A stretch of DNA of 58,422 nucleotides from Clostridia bacterium (lineage in GTDB: Bacteria > Bacillota > Clostridia > TANB77 > CAG-465), in the NCBI GenBank assembly GCA_017626395.1, contig JAGAIU010000037.1, positions 1 through 58,422 of the forward strand, given 5' to 3'. The translations under genes and the position numbers were made by a program. Positions 9,421 to 18,143 of this stretch are shown one piece after another; position 1 is the stretch's first letter, and each line of letters opens with the position of its first letter. The notes under the pieces were generated by a model. It worked only from the letters and a program-made list of their open reading frames with translations. It was not told the DNA's origin and ran no database searches.

Positions 9421-9448
9421 TGTATCACAAAAAGTTAAATTTTATCAA

Positions 9449-9943
9449 TTACATATCTTTTAAATCTCTAACAATATATGTTTTAAATTCTCTTTCTTTA
9501 ATTATCTTTTTAAGTTCTACTGGTAATATAGCTTCATCATCTATTTTATCTATTTCTACCCAATCATACCAGTTACATTCTGAATCATAGTTAATAAATT
9601 CTTCTTTTGTTTTATTTACTATTTCATCATTTTCATCTAACATTATTCTATATACAAAATATAGTTCATGATGTTTTACTTCTTTATATACAAAGAAGTT
9701 CTCTATTATACTTTGAAGGTTCATTTCTTTTTTAGAAATATCAAAATGCATTTCTTCTTGAATCTCACGTATCAATGTTGCTTTAACATCTTCTAAAGCT
9801 TTAACTCTACCGCCAGGGATAACTCCAAATACTTCATCCCCTTTTTCAATAGCAACTTTACCATTATACTCTAGTACAGCTCCTACTCTAAAATTAAATT
9901 TTACATCGTCAACCATTACTGAAAGATCTTTTTTCTCTGTCAT
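9449..9943 (-). CDS. Nudix hydrolase
   Basis: Hydrolase of a nucleoside diphosphate linked to another group. The Nudix box is visible as GGRVKALEDVKATLIREIQEEM, here noted as residues about 52-73: the spacing G-x5-E-x7-REIQEE fits the consensus, with His in place of the usual Gly after it. The start at MTEKKDLS is chosen because AAGGAGG lies 9 bases upstream; 19 further codons in the longest frame lack a site. The substrate cannot be deduced. It follows the family 3 glycosidase gene but is separated from it by a terminator. Confidence 0.88.
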   Translation of the reverse strand: MTEKKDLSVMVDDVKFNFRVGAVLEYNGKVAIEKGDEVFGVIPGGRVKALEDVKATLIREIQEEMHFDISKKEMNLQSIIENFFVYKEVKHHELYFVYRIMLDENDEIVNKTKEEFINYDSECNWYDWVEIDKIDDEAILPVELKKIIKEREFKTYIVRDLKDM

Positions 9944-10000
9944 TTTTACGTTCCTCCTTAATACATTATAAATTATATCATTTTTTGACATAATGTCCAT

Positions 10001-10031
10001 AAAAAAGCTTCAAGTTTATTCACCTGAAGCT
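10001..10031 (-). terminator. Terminator of the family 3 glycosidase gene
   Basis: Stem AGCTTCA (10006-10012) / TGAAGCT (10025-10031) followed on the minus strand by six U. The stop codon of the glycosidase lies in the loop, so the coding end and terminator are fused. Confidence 0.85.
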
Positions 10032-11296
10032 GTATTTATCTTATTTATTATATCTATACTCTCTTGAGTCCCTATATTTTCTTTATTTAATTCTTTTGGT
10101 TCATCTAGTTTATTTTTATATTTTAAAGTTAATATTCTTTTTACTGATTCGTCTATTCTATCTTCTGTGATAGTCCCATTAGTAACTAATTTTTCTATTG
10201 TATCTATAGTAGCCTTTGGATCTTCTGGCATTAATATAATATCTACACCTGCATTTATACTATATCTACAAACTTCTTCTATTGTATAATTATCTGCTAT
10301 TGCTTTCATATTTACCGCATCTGTACTTACTACACCTTTAAAGCCTAATTCTTCTCTTAACAAATCGTTAATAATTGTTTTAGATAAAGTAGCTGGTGTA
10401 TAATCTCCAGTTATACTAGGAAGTGCTATATGTGCAGTCATAATCATTTGAGCATCATTTTCTATCGCCTCTTTAAATGGCAATAGCTCTTTTTCTAGCA
10501 ATTCTTCTTTCGTTTTAGTAATTACAGGTAGTTCAACATGTGAATCCGAGTCTGTATCACCATGTCCTGGAAAATGTTTATATACAGGGATTATCCCTTC
10601 ATTTTCCATACCGTTTGCAAAAGATAATGCCATATCTATTACAGTTTGTGCATCTGTTCCAAATGCTCTATTTCCTATTACTGTATTATTCGGATTAGAG
10701 AAAATATCTAAAACTGGTGCAAAGTCTAAATTTATTCCAAATGCAGCTATTTCTTTTGCAACTACTCTTCCTACATCATATGCAAGCTCTTTATCTTTAG
10801 TTTTTCCCAGTTCAAGCATCTCTGGTATATTAATAACATTTACATCTGGTATATTTTTTATTCTTTGTACTCTACCGCCTTCTTGATCTATACCAATTAA
10901 CATTGGTATAGTTGCACTATCTTTCATTTTAGAGATTAATTCTACTGTTTTATCATAAATTGTAACATTATATGAAAATAATACAACACCACTTGGCTTT
11001 ACTTCTTTTAGAAGTGCATCAAGTTCTTCATCATATTCAGTTTTTTCGGTTGATATAATTAGCATTTGTCCTATCTTTTCTCTTAAAGTCATGCTATTTA
11101 TTTTATCTTCTATTTCTTTATTTAAAATTTCTTCTTCCTTGGGCCTTGACTCTATGTTTATATCCTCATCTATAATATCGTTCTCATTATTTTGTACTTC
11201 TTGATTATCTTTGTTATTATTTATTATATTAACCACAATCATGCCTATTACAAGCATCACTATTATTATACCTACTATATAAATCGTCTTTTTCAT
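10016..11296 (-). CDS. Membrane-anchored glycoside hydrolase family 3 (beta-N-acetylhexosaminidase-like)
   Basis: Probably removes beta-linked N-acetylglucosamine from peptidoglycan or other glycans outside the cell. An N-terminal signal/anchor (YIVGIIIVMLVIGMIVVNII) is followed by an Asn/Asp-rich spacer and a complete family 3 barrel. Characteristic motifs are IGIDQEGGRVQR, the NagZ-type loop KHFPGHGDTDSDSHVELP with its His-Asp pair, and the nucleophile region GVVSTDAVNM. The ATG start is preferred over an upstream TTG because GGGAG has correct spacing. It lacks the C-terminal extra domain seen in larger family members. Confidence 0.88.
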   Translation of the reverse strand: MKKTIYIVGIIIVMLVIGMIVVNIINNNKDNQEVQNNENDIIDEDINIESRPKEEEILNKEIEDKINSMTLREKIGQMLIISTEKTEYDEELDALLKEVKPSGVVLFSYNVTIYDKTVELISKMKDSATIPMLIGIDQEGGRVQRIKNIPDVNVINIPEMLELGKTKDKELAYDVGRVVAKEIAAFGINLDFAPVLDIFSNPNNTVIGNRAFGTDAQTVIDMALSFANGMENEGIIPVYKHFPGHGDTDSDSHVELPVITKTKEELLEKELLPFKEAIENDAQMIMTAHIALPSITGDYTPATLSKTIINDLLREELGFKGVVSTDAVNMKAIADNYTIEEVCRYSINAGVDIILMPEDPKATIDTIEKLVTNGTITEDRIDESVKRILTLKYKNKLDEPKELNKENIGTQESIDIINKINTASGE

Positions 11297-11385
11297 ATAC
11301 AATCTCCCTTAATCATATATAAATTATACTTTAATTTTTGTATCTTTTCAATTTAAATTATTATCTAAATTTTTCGTAAAATGTC

Positions 11386-11413
11386 AAAAAAAGCGAGGGA
11401 ATTAATATCCCTC
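11386..11413 (-). terminator. Terminator of the DnaB-like gene
   Basis: Stem GAGGGA/TCCCTC at 11395-11400 and 11408-11413 followed on the minus strand by GC and seven U. The stop codon of the DnaB-like gene is in the loop. Confidence 0.85.
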
Positions 11414-13183
11414 ACCACTTTTACCAGATTTAAGTCTTAAATATCCAAGTTCGAACCATTCATTATATGCAAGATTTAATTTAAATACTACTTTAGGTTT
11501 AGCACCTGCTCTGTTTTTATCTACTACACAAGCATAGTATCTAACATTTGGATCTTTTTCTCTTTGTAAATTATAGAATTTTGTATCTACTTCCTCTTCT
11601 GAATATTCATAATCATCTAGTGTTTCATTATGTATTTGTTTTACTAGCATTAATGTATCTAATACTTCTTTGACTGTTCTACTTACTGCTAGATCATTTA
11701 CATTTAAATTAACAGGTAAAGTTGAACTTTCTGCAAGTTGCAATGATGAACAGATAAATATTCCTAAGTTTTGAGCTAAATTTGAAAGAATAGTAGCTGT
11801 TCTTTTAATTTCTTCACCGTTACCAATATTTTCTGTATCTGTTTTTAATGTATCATAGAACATATACTCTACTTTATACCTGTAATAATAGTTTGTAATA
11901 ACTTTTCTTAATTCATCATTTGTATGGTCTGTTATATTTATAAAGTAAATTGAATTATTTAATTGTTTATCTAACCAGTCTGTTGCTGCAGTTACCATAT
12001 TAAATTCTCCAGATACACGAGTAAGTCTATTTATAAATTCTTCTTGTGTTTCATTTTCTTCTTTTACTACATATCCATCTTTATCTACTCTAACATCATT
12101 TGGGTTATCTGGTCTGTATTTGCATTCTAAAAGTTCCCCTTCTGTTATTCTTAATTTTTGACCATGTAATTTTTGTATATACGGATTATTTAATATAGTT
12201 GTTATTAAACATAGTTTTACTTTTTCTTCAGACATCTCATTAGATATAATTAATACCTTTTTCTTATGCACAAAAGCTATAAATGCTGCAAGTGCAATGG
12301 TAAATCTACTTTTACCAGAGTTTGATGGCATAGCATATGCCATAGTTTCTCCAAGTCTTACACCTTTAAATACTGAAGATAATACTCTAAATGGTAATTC
12401 CAGTCCATTTGTTAGCGAGTTATTTCCGCTTACTAGAAAATTAGTAAGACCATTATTTAATACAGAACTTTTAAATTTTGCTGTTGCTGTTATTTGCTCA
12501 ATAGCCGCTTCTACTTCATCCGCTGTCATTTGATCATACAGTTCATATTTAGTTATTGCTGCTACTTGATCTTTTATCTCTTTAATTGGAATACCATTGT
12601 ATGCTTTTCTTAATATAAATATTTTCTTAAGTTCAGTATATATTTTTTCAAAATTATATTTTTCCTGTTCAGCACATTGTTTTAATTTTGTTTTTAGTGC
12701 ATATACATCACCTGTCTCTACAGCAAAATTGAAATTTTCTTTTGCTTGACTAGGTGCATATGCCTCACCTTCTGTAAATAATACACCTTTATATATATTT
12801 ATCATCCTTGGATCTGCAAAAAGGCAAAGATTGGCTAAAAAGTAATACATACTTATAGCTGCAGGGTTACTAAGTAATAGTCCTATATATATACATTCTA
12901 AATCTAGTCTTCTTAATTCTTCTGGATAATTACGTCCCGCTTCAGGATTAATATAATCATTTATATTTAATTTTACTTTTGGTACACTCACTTGTGCCTT
13001 ATTTATTTCATCTGTTTTAGGTTTACTAATTTCATCTGATGAATCTTTTTTCATCTTGTTAAATGCATCTTTTAACTGTTTGCTTTTCATAAGTTCATCT
13101 ATTTTATCTCTAGTATCACTAGTTCTAAGTTTACTATTTGCACCTAACCCATATGCTCCGTATTTTTTTTCTAATTCGTCCAT
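11402..13183 (-). CDS. Divergent DnaB-like helicase/RecA-fold ATPase
   Basis: 593 residues. The C-terminal half follows the DnaB hexameric helicase pattern. It has a P-loop AMPSNSGKSRF, then KKVLIISNEMSEEKV (the DnaB SLEMS strand), a Walker B-like strand VEYMFYDTLKTD, FICSSLQLAES (DnaB ALSQL region), and KNRAGAKPKVVF resembling the DnaB arginine-finger segment. The N-terminal half contains a helical region consistent with a DnaB N-domain, after a charged leader of about 70 residues. The gene stands alone between its own terminator and an untranslated region, not beside rplI or dnaC. It may be a second, specialised helicase; its role is unknown. Confidence 0.75.
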   Translation of the reverse strand: MDELEKKYGAYGLGANSKLRTSDTRDKIDELMKSKQLKDAFNKMKKDSSDEISKPKTDEINKAQVSVPKVKLNINDYINPEAGRNYPEELRRLDLECIYIGLLLSNPAAISMYYFLANLCLFADPRMINIYKGVLFTEGEAYAPSQAKENFNFAVETGDVYALKTKLKQCAEQEKYNFEKIYTELKKIFILRKAYNGIPIKEIKDQVAAITKYELYDQMTADEVEAAIEQITATAKFKSSVLNNGLTNFLVSGNNSLTNGLELPFRVLSSVFKGVRLGETMAYAMPSNSGKSRFTIALAAFIAFVHKKKVLIISNEMSEEKVKLCLITTILNNPYIQKLHGQKLRITEGELLECKYRPDNPNDVRVDKDGYVVKEENETQEEFINRLTRVSGEFNMVTAATDWLDKQLNNSIYFINITDHTNDELRKVITNYYYRYKVEYMFYDTLKTDTENIGNGEEIKRTATILSNLAQNLGIFICSSLQLAESSTLPVNLNVNDLAVSRTVKEVLDTLMLVKQIHNETLDDYEYSEEEVDTKFYNLQREKDPNVRYYACVVDKNRAGAKPKVVFKLNLAYNEWFELGYLRLKSGKSGEGY

Positions 13184-13316
13184 ATCTAAACCTCTCTTTC
13201 AGTAAAATTTTATTCCATTTTAAAACTTTTGTAAAGTATGTAAAAATATTTAGTTAATTTTATTTTTTACTAAATATAATTAAAATATTTAAACTTTTTT
13301 ACTTTTATCTAAACAT

Positions 13317-13344
13317 AAAAAAGTAGGCTTTTACACCTACTTTT
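13317..13344 (-). terminator. Terminator of the NlpC/P60-like gene
   Basis: Stem AAGTAGG (13321-13327) / CCTACTT (13336-13342), extended by A/T pairs and followed by U on the minus strand, immediately after the stop codon. Confidence 0.8.
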
Positions 13345-13894
13345 AATTTTCATATACTAAATTTGATGCTATAACTTCGTTATAGTCTTTTAATCTTCCT
13401 TTATATACCTTCTTTAAATTATGCATATATTTAAAATTTTCAGGACGTATGATTTTAGGTAATTCATCCGTTACTTTAGATTTTTCTAAAACATACTTAA
13501 CAAATTCTGCACAATAAAAAGAATTTCTAGCTTTTATCTTTATATGAAGGCCTACTGCAAATAATCCTATAACATTAAATTTATATGCTTTTTGATTATA
13601 ATAGAACCTTTCAATTATTTTCTTTATTTTTCTATATTGATACTCTTCAACTTCTAGAGAATAAATACATGCTTTTGTCTTTTTAAATCTTTTAAAAGTT
13701 CCTTCATTTATATTCTCATGTACAAAGCCACCATAAAAAGGATTGTATGGATTTAGTCTTCCAAAACTATACATTTCTTGTAAATTTTCATCCAATGCTA
13801 TTGAAACATGTGAATACTCATCTCTAGTATAGCATTGTATTATTCTGGATAAAACAGTACCTGTATGTGTAACTATAATGTATATTTTTTTCAC
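13343..13894 (-). CDS. Permuted NlpC/P60 (YiiX-like) papain-fold hydrolase
   Basis: 183 residues with the circularly permuted papain-like arrangement. The His is in the early strand DEYSHVSIALDE and the Cys follows later in NSFYCAEFVKYVLE. In this superfamily the pair forms an amidase or thioesterase active site acting on cell-wall peptides or lipids. There is no signal peptide, so the enzyme may be cytoplasmic. The start is GTG, with GGAGGGG seven bases upstream. It stands alone, between the DnaB-like gene and malQ. The substrate is unknown. Confidence 0.75.
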   Translation of the reverse strand: MKKIYIIVTHTGTVLSRIIQCYTRDEYSHVSIALDENLQEMYSFGRLNPYNPFYGGFVHENINEGTFKRFKKTKACIYSLEVEEYQYRKIKKIIERFYYNQKAYKFNVIGLFAVGLHIKIKARNSFYCAEFVKYVLEKSKVTDELPKIIRPENFKYMHNLKKVYKGRLKDYNEVIASNLVYEN

Positions 13895-13979
13895 TTAATC
13901 CCCTCCTTCATGCTAACATTATATACTTTTTTGTCTAAAATATCAACATAATGGAGAAATTTGTCATTTTGTACACTAA

Positions 13980-15293
13980 TTATCTTAAAATATCTATGTT
14001 TTTTCTAAATTCTTCAAAATCTAATAATTCCCAAGACCAGTTATCATCAAACTCATGTCCTGGCAGATTAATTCTAGAATTTTCATCTAGTCCTATTATA
14101 TCTTGTACTGGAAATACAGCAAGCTTTGCTTTACTTTTTAGGCAGTATTTAATTAATGCTACATTTATTTTTTCATCGAAACAATCATTTTCTTTTAAGA
14201 AGCTTTTTAGTTTTTCTTTTTTTAGTTTACTTAGATTATTAAACCAGCCAACAATCGTATTGTTATCATGATTGCCTGTATAAATTACCATATTTTCTAC
14301 ATCTTCATATAAATCTTTTTTATCTAAAGGATTTATAGTATACTGTATTATTTTCATTCTAGTAAAGTTATATTTATCTCTTAATTCTTCTGTTTCTTTT
14401 CTAATATCTCCTAAGTCCTCAACTATAAATCTATCACTTGTTGTAAATTCAAATAATCTATCAAAAAACTCACTACCTGGTCCTTCAACATAAAAGCCCT
14501 CTTTAGCAGATTTTTCTATAGGTATCTTATAATATGTGTCAAATGCTCTAAAATGGTCTATTCTGACCACATCATATCTAGATAGAAACTCTTTATACCT
14601 ATCTAGTAAATATTCGTAATTTTGGATTTTAATGTGTTTAAAGTCATATAGTGGATGTCCCCATTTTTGACCTTCACTATTAAAGTAATCTGGAGATGCA
14701 CCAGATACAAATTTCATTTGTCCATCTTCTAATTCATAACACTCCGAATTATATTCTATCTCACAAGAATTAAAATCTGGATATATAGGCATATCTCCTA
14801 TTATCTTAACATTATTTTTATTTGCATATTCTTTTAGCTCTTTCCATTGTTTATCTAATATATATTGTAAAAAGATGTAATACTTTTCATCTTCTTTTTC
14901 TATTTTATGCATATATTTAGCAAATTCTTGTATTTTTTTATTTTTACTAAATTCTATAAATTCATTATTTTCTTTAAAATTGTTATATGCCTCTTTATAA
15001 TATTTCTCTTTATAATCATCATATTTTATTCTAGTACTTTTAATCTTATATTCAGGATTTGTTAATAGTCCCATATCTACTAGTTTATCCAGTGAAATGT
15101 AATATTTATTTAGTGCATAGTAGCTTATTGGGGAATACGGATACTGTTTACTTTCGTTAATTGGTAGTATCTCCCAATACTCTATGTTATTTTCTTTTAA
15201 TATATCTATAAATTCAAATGCTTCATATCCAAAATCTCCTATACCGTAGTTACTAGGCAACGAGAATATTGGAAGTAAAATACCTTTCTTCAT
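13980..15293 (-). CDS. malQ: 4-alpha-glucanotransferase (amylomaltase)
   Basis: Disproportionating enzyme of glycogen and maltodextrin metabolism, glycoside hydrolase family 77. Motifs in order are GILLPIFSLPSNYGIGDFG at the N-terminus, VRIDHFRAFDTYY with the catalytic Asp nucleophile, FIVEDLGDI with the acid/base Glu, and YTGNHDNNTIVGW with the third Asp. At 437 residues it is shorter than the usual 490-500 because loops in the first third are compact, but the active site is complete. The start follows a GGTGAT site. No other glycogen genes are adjacent. Confidence 0.92.
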   Translation of the reverse strand: MKKGILLPIFSLPSNYGIGDFGYEAFEFIDILKENNIEYWEILPINESKQYPYSPISYYALNKYYISLDKLVDMGLLTNPEYKIKSTRIKYDDYKEKYYKEAYNNFKENNEFIEFSKNKKIQEFAKYMHKIEKEDEKYYIFLQYILDKQWKELKEYANKNNVKIIGDMPIYPDFNSCEIEYNSECYELEDGQMKFVSGASPDYFNSEGQKWGHPLYDFKHIKIQNYEYLLDRYKEFLSRYDVVRIDHFRAFDTYYKIPIEKSAKEGFYVEGPGSEFFDRLFEFTTSDRFIVEDLGDIRKETEELRDKYNFTRMKIIQYTINPLDKKDLYEDVENMVIYTGNHDNNTIVGWFNNLSKLKKEKLKSFLKENDCFDEKINVALIKYCLKSKAKLAVFPVQDIIGLDENSRINLPGHEFDDNWSWELLDFEEFRKNIDILR

Positions 15294-15349
15294 AATATCA
15301 CCAATAAAATTTTAGCATAATAATTATATAAAAGAAACAAAAAAATAAA

Positions 15350-15376
15350 AACATTTCAAAATTGAAATGTTTTTTA
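15350..15376. terminator. Bidirectional hairpin terminator
   Basis: Perfect palindrome AACATTTCAA-aa-TTGAAATGTT at 15350-15371 flanked by A-rich and T-rich runs. It can stop transcription coming from the gene-poor stretch toward malQ. Confidence 0.75.
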
Positions 15377-15960
15377 TTCACTCAAATCATATTATCTAAC
15401 TTAAAAATCTCAAAAAGAGAAAGTACATAATAAAAGCCTTTGATACAAATCCACCTAAAACAAATATTAAATTTTAGGCTTATTCTTACTTAATTTAATC
15501 CTTCATAATCTTCGGGATTATATCCTATATTTATACTGTCCTAAATATTTTGCTTAATTGCATATAAGATATTCTTAATCGATATCAGACTGCCTATAAA
15601 TTACACCAATAAAAAATTTAACTTGATATATATCCTATATCTTTTAATCTTATCTGCTTTCTCATACAATAGCACTACTTTTATTAAAAAGATTTTCATA
15701 CTATTTCCCGAATATATGATATAGCATTTAATCTTAATAGAGTATATTTTATATATTTTTGTTTCATTTTATAAATTGGAATAATACTTGTAGTGTAACG
15801 TACACTTTAAGTAAGAAAATGTAATGTGGCAAATTAGACTTTCTTAGTTCTAACAGTTTCTACAATATGTATATCTTCTACCGCAATAACTTTAATTTTG
15901 CTATCCGGAATTACAAACTCAAAATTACCACAAATAAAAAACACAATATTAAGATTCCAT
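15377..15960. other. Gene-poor stretch with possible decayed sequences
   Basis: About 580 bases without a convincing gene. On the minus strand there are short interrupted frames. One runs from a MKQKYIKYTLLRLNAISY start near 15775. Another, at about 15841-15950, reads NFEFVIPDSKIKVIAVED and then IHIVETVRTKKV before its stop; it looks protein-like but has no start or ribosome binding site. A palindrome AGTGTA-acg-TACACT at 15792-15806 resembles MerR-type operators and lies in a promoter-like context. I read the stretch as remnants of lost genes. Confidence 0.4.
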
Positions 15961-15964
15961 TATA

Positions 15965-16312
15965 CTATAAGATTGTATAATTTTTTACGTACTCTTCAAA
16001 CTTTTGAATGTATGATTTTCCACTTCTTCTTTTAACTTCTACCTTATGACATTCTAAAGTAAAACTTTCTTTTTCTCTTACAAATCTATAGAGTATCCTC
16101 AATTGAGATGAATTTTCCGCCACAAATTTGTATGTATAGAAGTCTTTACCTAGTACATCATATTTGATAGCATCGTTATTAAATATTTTTTCAAAAGCTG
16201 TACCGCTGTCTTCCATTACAGTAATTTGCCTTTCCAGTTTTTTCATAGCTCGATTAATTAATTCCAGTTCTTTAATGTCAAATTTCTTCGAGTCGATAAT
16301 CATCTTAATCAT
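15965..16312 (-). CDS. Possible RelE/HigB-like toxin or related small protein
   Basis: 115 residues. The C-terminal strands QLRILYRFVREKES and LECHKVEVKRRSGKSYIQKFEEYVK recall the RelE/HigB fold, in which a basic strand pair is followed by a helix. The family match is an inference from pattern only. The start at MIKMIIDS is preferred because GAGG lies 6 bases upstream of it. An inverted repeat (ATTACCTTTGAA / TTCAAAAGGTAAT, 16336-16374) sits just upstream and could be an operator. No intact antitoxin gene is seen on either side; downstream sequence looks decayed. Confidence 0.45.
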   Translation of the reverse strand: MIKMIIDSKKFDIKELELINRAMKKLERQITVMEDSGTAFEKIFNNDAIKYDVLGKDFYTYKFVAENSSQLRILYRFVREKESFTLECHKVEVKRRSGKSYIQKFEEYVKNYTIL

Positions 16313-16335
16313 ATTGATCCTCATTTCACTAAAAC

Positions 16336-16374
16336 ATTACCTTTGAATTTTACATAATAATTTCAAAAGGTAAT
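16336..16374. repeat. Inverted repeat upstream of the RelE-like gene
   Basis: Arms ATTACCTTTGAA (16336-16347) and TTCAAAAGGTAAT (16362-16374), 12 paired bases with one extra base, lie between the 6S RNA candidate's U-run and the RelE-like start. It is a plausible operator or weak hairpin. Confidence 0.5.
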
Positions 16375-16540
16375 AAAAAAAGATAGAGATAACGATATAA
16401 TGATAAAACCCTTGTGTAAAGGTGGGCATCTTGTTATAATCCTTAGGATCCTCAAAACATAGAGTCTTCGACACAGATTATACTATTCCTGATTCCCTAT
16501 CATTTGATTGTAGATTTTCATATAATTAGTTTCTCTATCT
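16374..16540 (-). ncRNA. ssrS: Candidate 6S RNA
   Basis: A minus-strand transcript of about 167 bases is predicted. A closing stem AGATAGAGA (RNA 5' end, 16532-16540) pairs with TCTCTATCT (16381-16389), followed by seven U. An apical stem TATAATC/GATTATA encloses about 35 bases, separated from the closing stem by large internal loops on both sides. This is the 6S shape mimicking open promoter DNA. The 3' side of the bubble carries CACCTTTACACAAGGGTT, close to the ACCUUG-loop-CAAGGGUU segment known in E. coli 6S. A consensus promoter places the start exactly at the closing stem. Identification is by shape and motif only. Confidence 0.68.
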
Positions 16541-16546
16541 ATTTAT

Positions 16547-16575
16547 ATTTTAACATTTATTTTTCATTAAGTAAA
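16547..16575 (-). promoter_or_regulatory. Sigma-A promoter of the 6S RNA candidate
   Basis: -35 TTTACT (16570-16575), 17-bp spacer, -10 TAAAAT (16547-16552) on the minus strand. Transcription would begin near 16540. Confidence 0.7.
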
Positions 16576-16642
16576 TAGTTATTGTTAAATTTTTTTTAGT
16601 ATTTTATGGTAATTTATATAAATTAATATTTTTTACCTAATT

Positions 16643-17698
16643 TTATTTTACTGTAGCTGTAAAACTTGTTTTTTCTCCATTTTGATATAAGTAATATGTT
16701 CCACTTGTTACTTTAGAATTACTTACTATTAATGTTTTAAAATTTTCTTTAGCTTCAAAAGTTATTACTTCTTCACTATCGTTTTTAACTGTAACTTGTG
16801 TTCCTGATTCTATTGCTGTATTTAAATTAAAGCATACTGATTTTTGCTTTGAAGTAGTATCTGGAGATTGTAGCATATCTGATCCTAAAGCGATTACCTC
16901 TCCACCATTAATTTCAAATCCACCATCAGTGTCTATACCTGCATCACCGCCAAGAGAAGAACCTATAGTATAAACTTCTCCACCGTTTATTACTAAATTT
17001 TTATTTGAATCAATTCCATCTCCATTTGCTTTAATATATACTTTTCCATCATTTACTATTATAGTGCCACCGTCTCCGCCGGCATTTATTCCATCATCTT
17101 TACATTCTATATTAATTGTTCCACCATTTATTGTTATATCGTTAGTTTCAGTAGCAATACCTTCTCCTTCTTCTTGATTACCGTATACATTTAATGTTCC
17201 ATTTCCTTCTATTATTATTGCTCCATTTGAAAATATACAAGAATCATATTCACTTGAGCCTCCATCAGATAAAGTATTTGTTGTATTTTCTTTAAGTTTT
17301 ATTGTTAAACTTCCATTTCCTTTATTTACTAATGCAGCTGTTATCTCATTTTTTATATTTACACCATCTAAAATTAATGTAACATCATCTTTGGTATCAA
17401 CTAGTATTGTATTTTCAAATTCTCCTGTTAATGTATATTCACCAGCTTCTGTTATAGTGAAATTAGAATTATAGTTATTTAAATTTATATTTTTTTCTGT
17501 AACAGATTCTCCACTCTCAACGTCATCTGCTGATGTATCCTTTTCTACATCTTCTTCAAACATTCCACCATTTTGTCCCATCATCTCTTCAAATCTTTGG
17601 TTCATGCCCATTTCATCTGTTGTTATTTTTATAAGTGAAATTAAAATTACAACAAGTACAACTATTATAACAATTTGAATTATTGTTGATTTATTCAT
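16643..17698 (-). CDS. Membrane-anchored carbohydrate-binding beta-helix protein (Cthe_2159/DUF4353-like)
   Basis: 351 residues. One N-terminal membrane anchor (IIQIVIIVVLVVILISLI) is followed by a Met/Gln/Glu-rich linker and a long series of short beta repeats. These repeats (TLILDGVNI, GAIIIEGNGTLNVYG, NDITINGGTINIEC, DGGTIIVNDGKVYI, KNLVINGGEVYTIG, GGFEINGGEVIALG) are typical of right-handed parallel beta-helix proteins of the Cthe_2159 family. That family includes acidic-polysaccharide binders with bound calcium. The many Asp and Gly residues fit metal binding. It is likely exposed on the cell surface. It forms an operon with the small Met-rich protein gene 27 bases upstream. Confidence 0.82.
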   Translation of the reverse strand: MNKSTIIQIVIIVVLVVILISLIKITTDEMGMNQRFEEMMGQNGGMFEEDVEKDTSADDVESGESVTEKNINLNNYNSNFTITEAGEYTLTGEFENTILVDTKDDVTLILDGVNIKNEITAALVNKGNGSLTIKLKENTTNTLSDGGSSEYDSCIFSNGAIIIEGNGTLNVYGNQEEGEGIATETNDITINGGTINIECKDDGINAGGDGGTIIVNDGKVYIKANGDGIDSNKNLVINGGEVYTIGSSLGGDAGIDTDGGFEINGGEVIALGSDMLQSPDTTSKQKSVCFNLNTAIESGTQVTVKNDSEEVITFEAKENFKTLIVSNSKVTSGTYYLYQNGEKTSFTATVK

Positions 17699-17725
17699 AA
17701 TACATCTCCTTTTAAAAAAATTATA

Positions 17726-17977
17726 TTAAATATTGCCATAATTATCTGGTGACATTTGCTGTTCATTCATATTAAATTGATTATTAAACTCAGATGGCAT
17801 TTCAGGTGGTGCTTCTCCATCTCTTGGTCTCATCATTTGTTCATTCATTTGTCTATCTCCATTTAGCATTTGTGGTACTTTATTATTATTTACTTTTTGG
17901 TAAATATAAAAACCTAAAGTTGTAATAATAGCACCAACTAATACTCCAATTACAAAAGTTAATATCTTGTCTTTCAT
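17726..17977 (-). CDS. Small membrane protein with Met/Gln/Asn-rich tail
   Basis: 83 residues. A single membrane segment (ILTFVIGVLVGAIITTLGFYIY, residues about 4-25) leads to an outside tail very rich in Met, Gln, Asn and Pro (QMLNGDRQMNEQMMRP, PEMPSEFNNQFNMNEQQM). The start at MKDKILTF is chosen for its GGAGG; the longer frame lacks a site. Tails of this kind accompany CotH/beta-helix surface systems and MacB-like exporters in Bacillota; the permease at 5.1-6.6 kb has similar stretches. The function is unknown. It is cotranscribed with the beta-helix protein. Confidence 0.75.
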   Translation of the reverse strand: MKDKILTFVIGVLVGAIITTLGFYIYQKVNNNKVPQMLNGDRQMNEQMMRPRDGEAPPEMPSEFNNQFNMNEQQMSPDNYGNI

Positions 17978-18100
17978 TCCTATACCTCCATTAGATTTTA
18001 TTAAATCTATTGCTTTTTTAAGACTATCATTAAAAAAATTATTTTTCAATCAAGATTATTTTAATTTCACTTTTTACTTAAAACTTTCACTAAATCATCA

Positions 18101-18134
18101 AAAAAATAAACCTAGAACTATTTTGTTCTAGGTT
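18101..18134. terminator. Bidirectional terminator before the PH-domain gene end
   Basis: 10-bp perfect stem AACCTAGAAC (18109-18118) / GTTCTAGGTT (18125-18134) with A-run and T-run flanks. It terminates the PH-domain gene on the minus strand. Confidence 0.85.
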
Positions 18135-18143
18135 ATTTTTATA

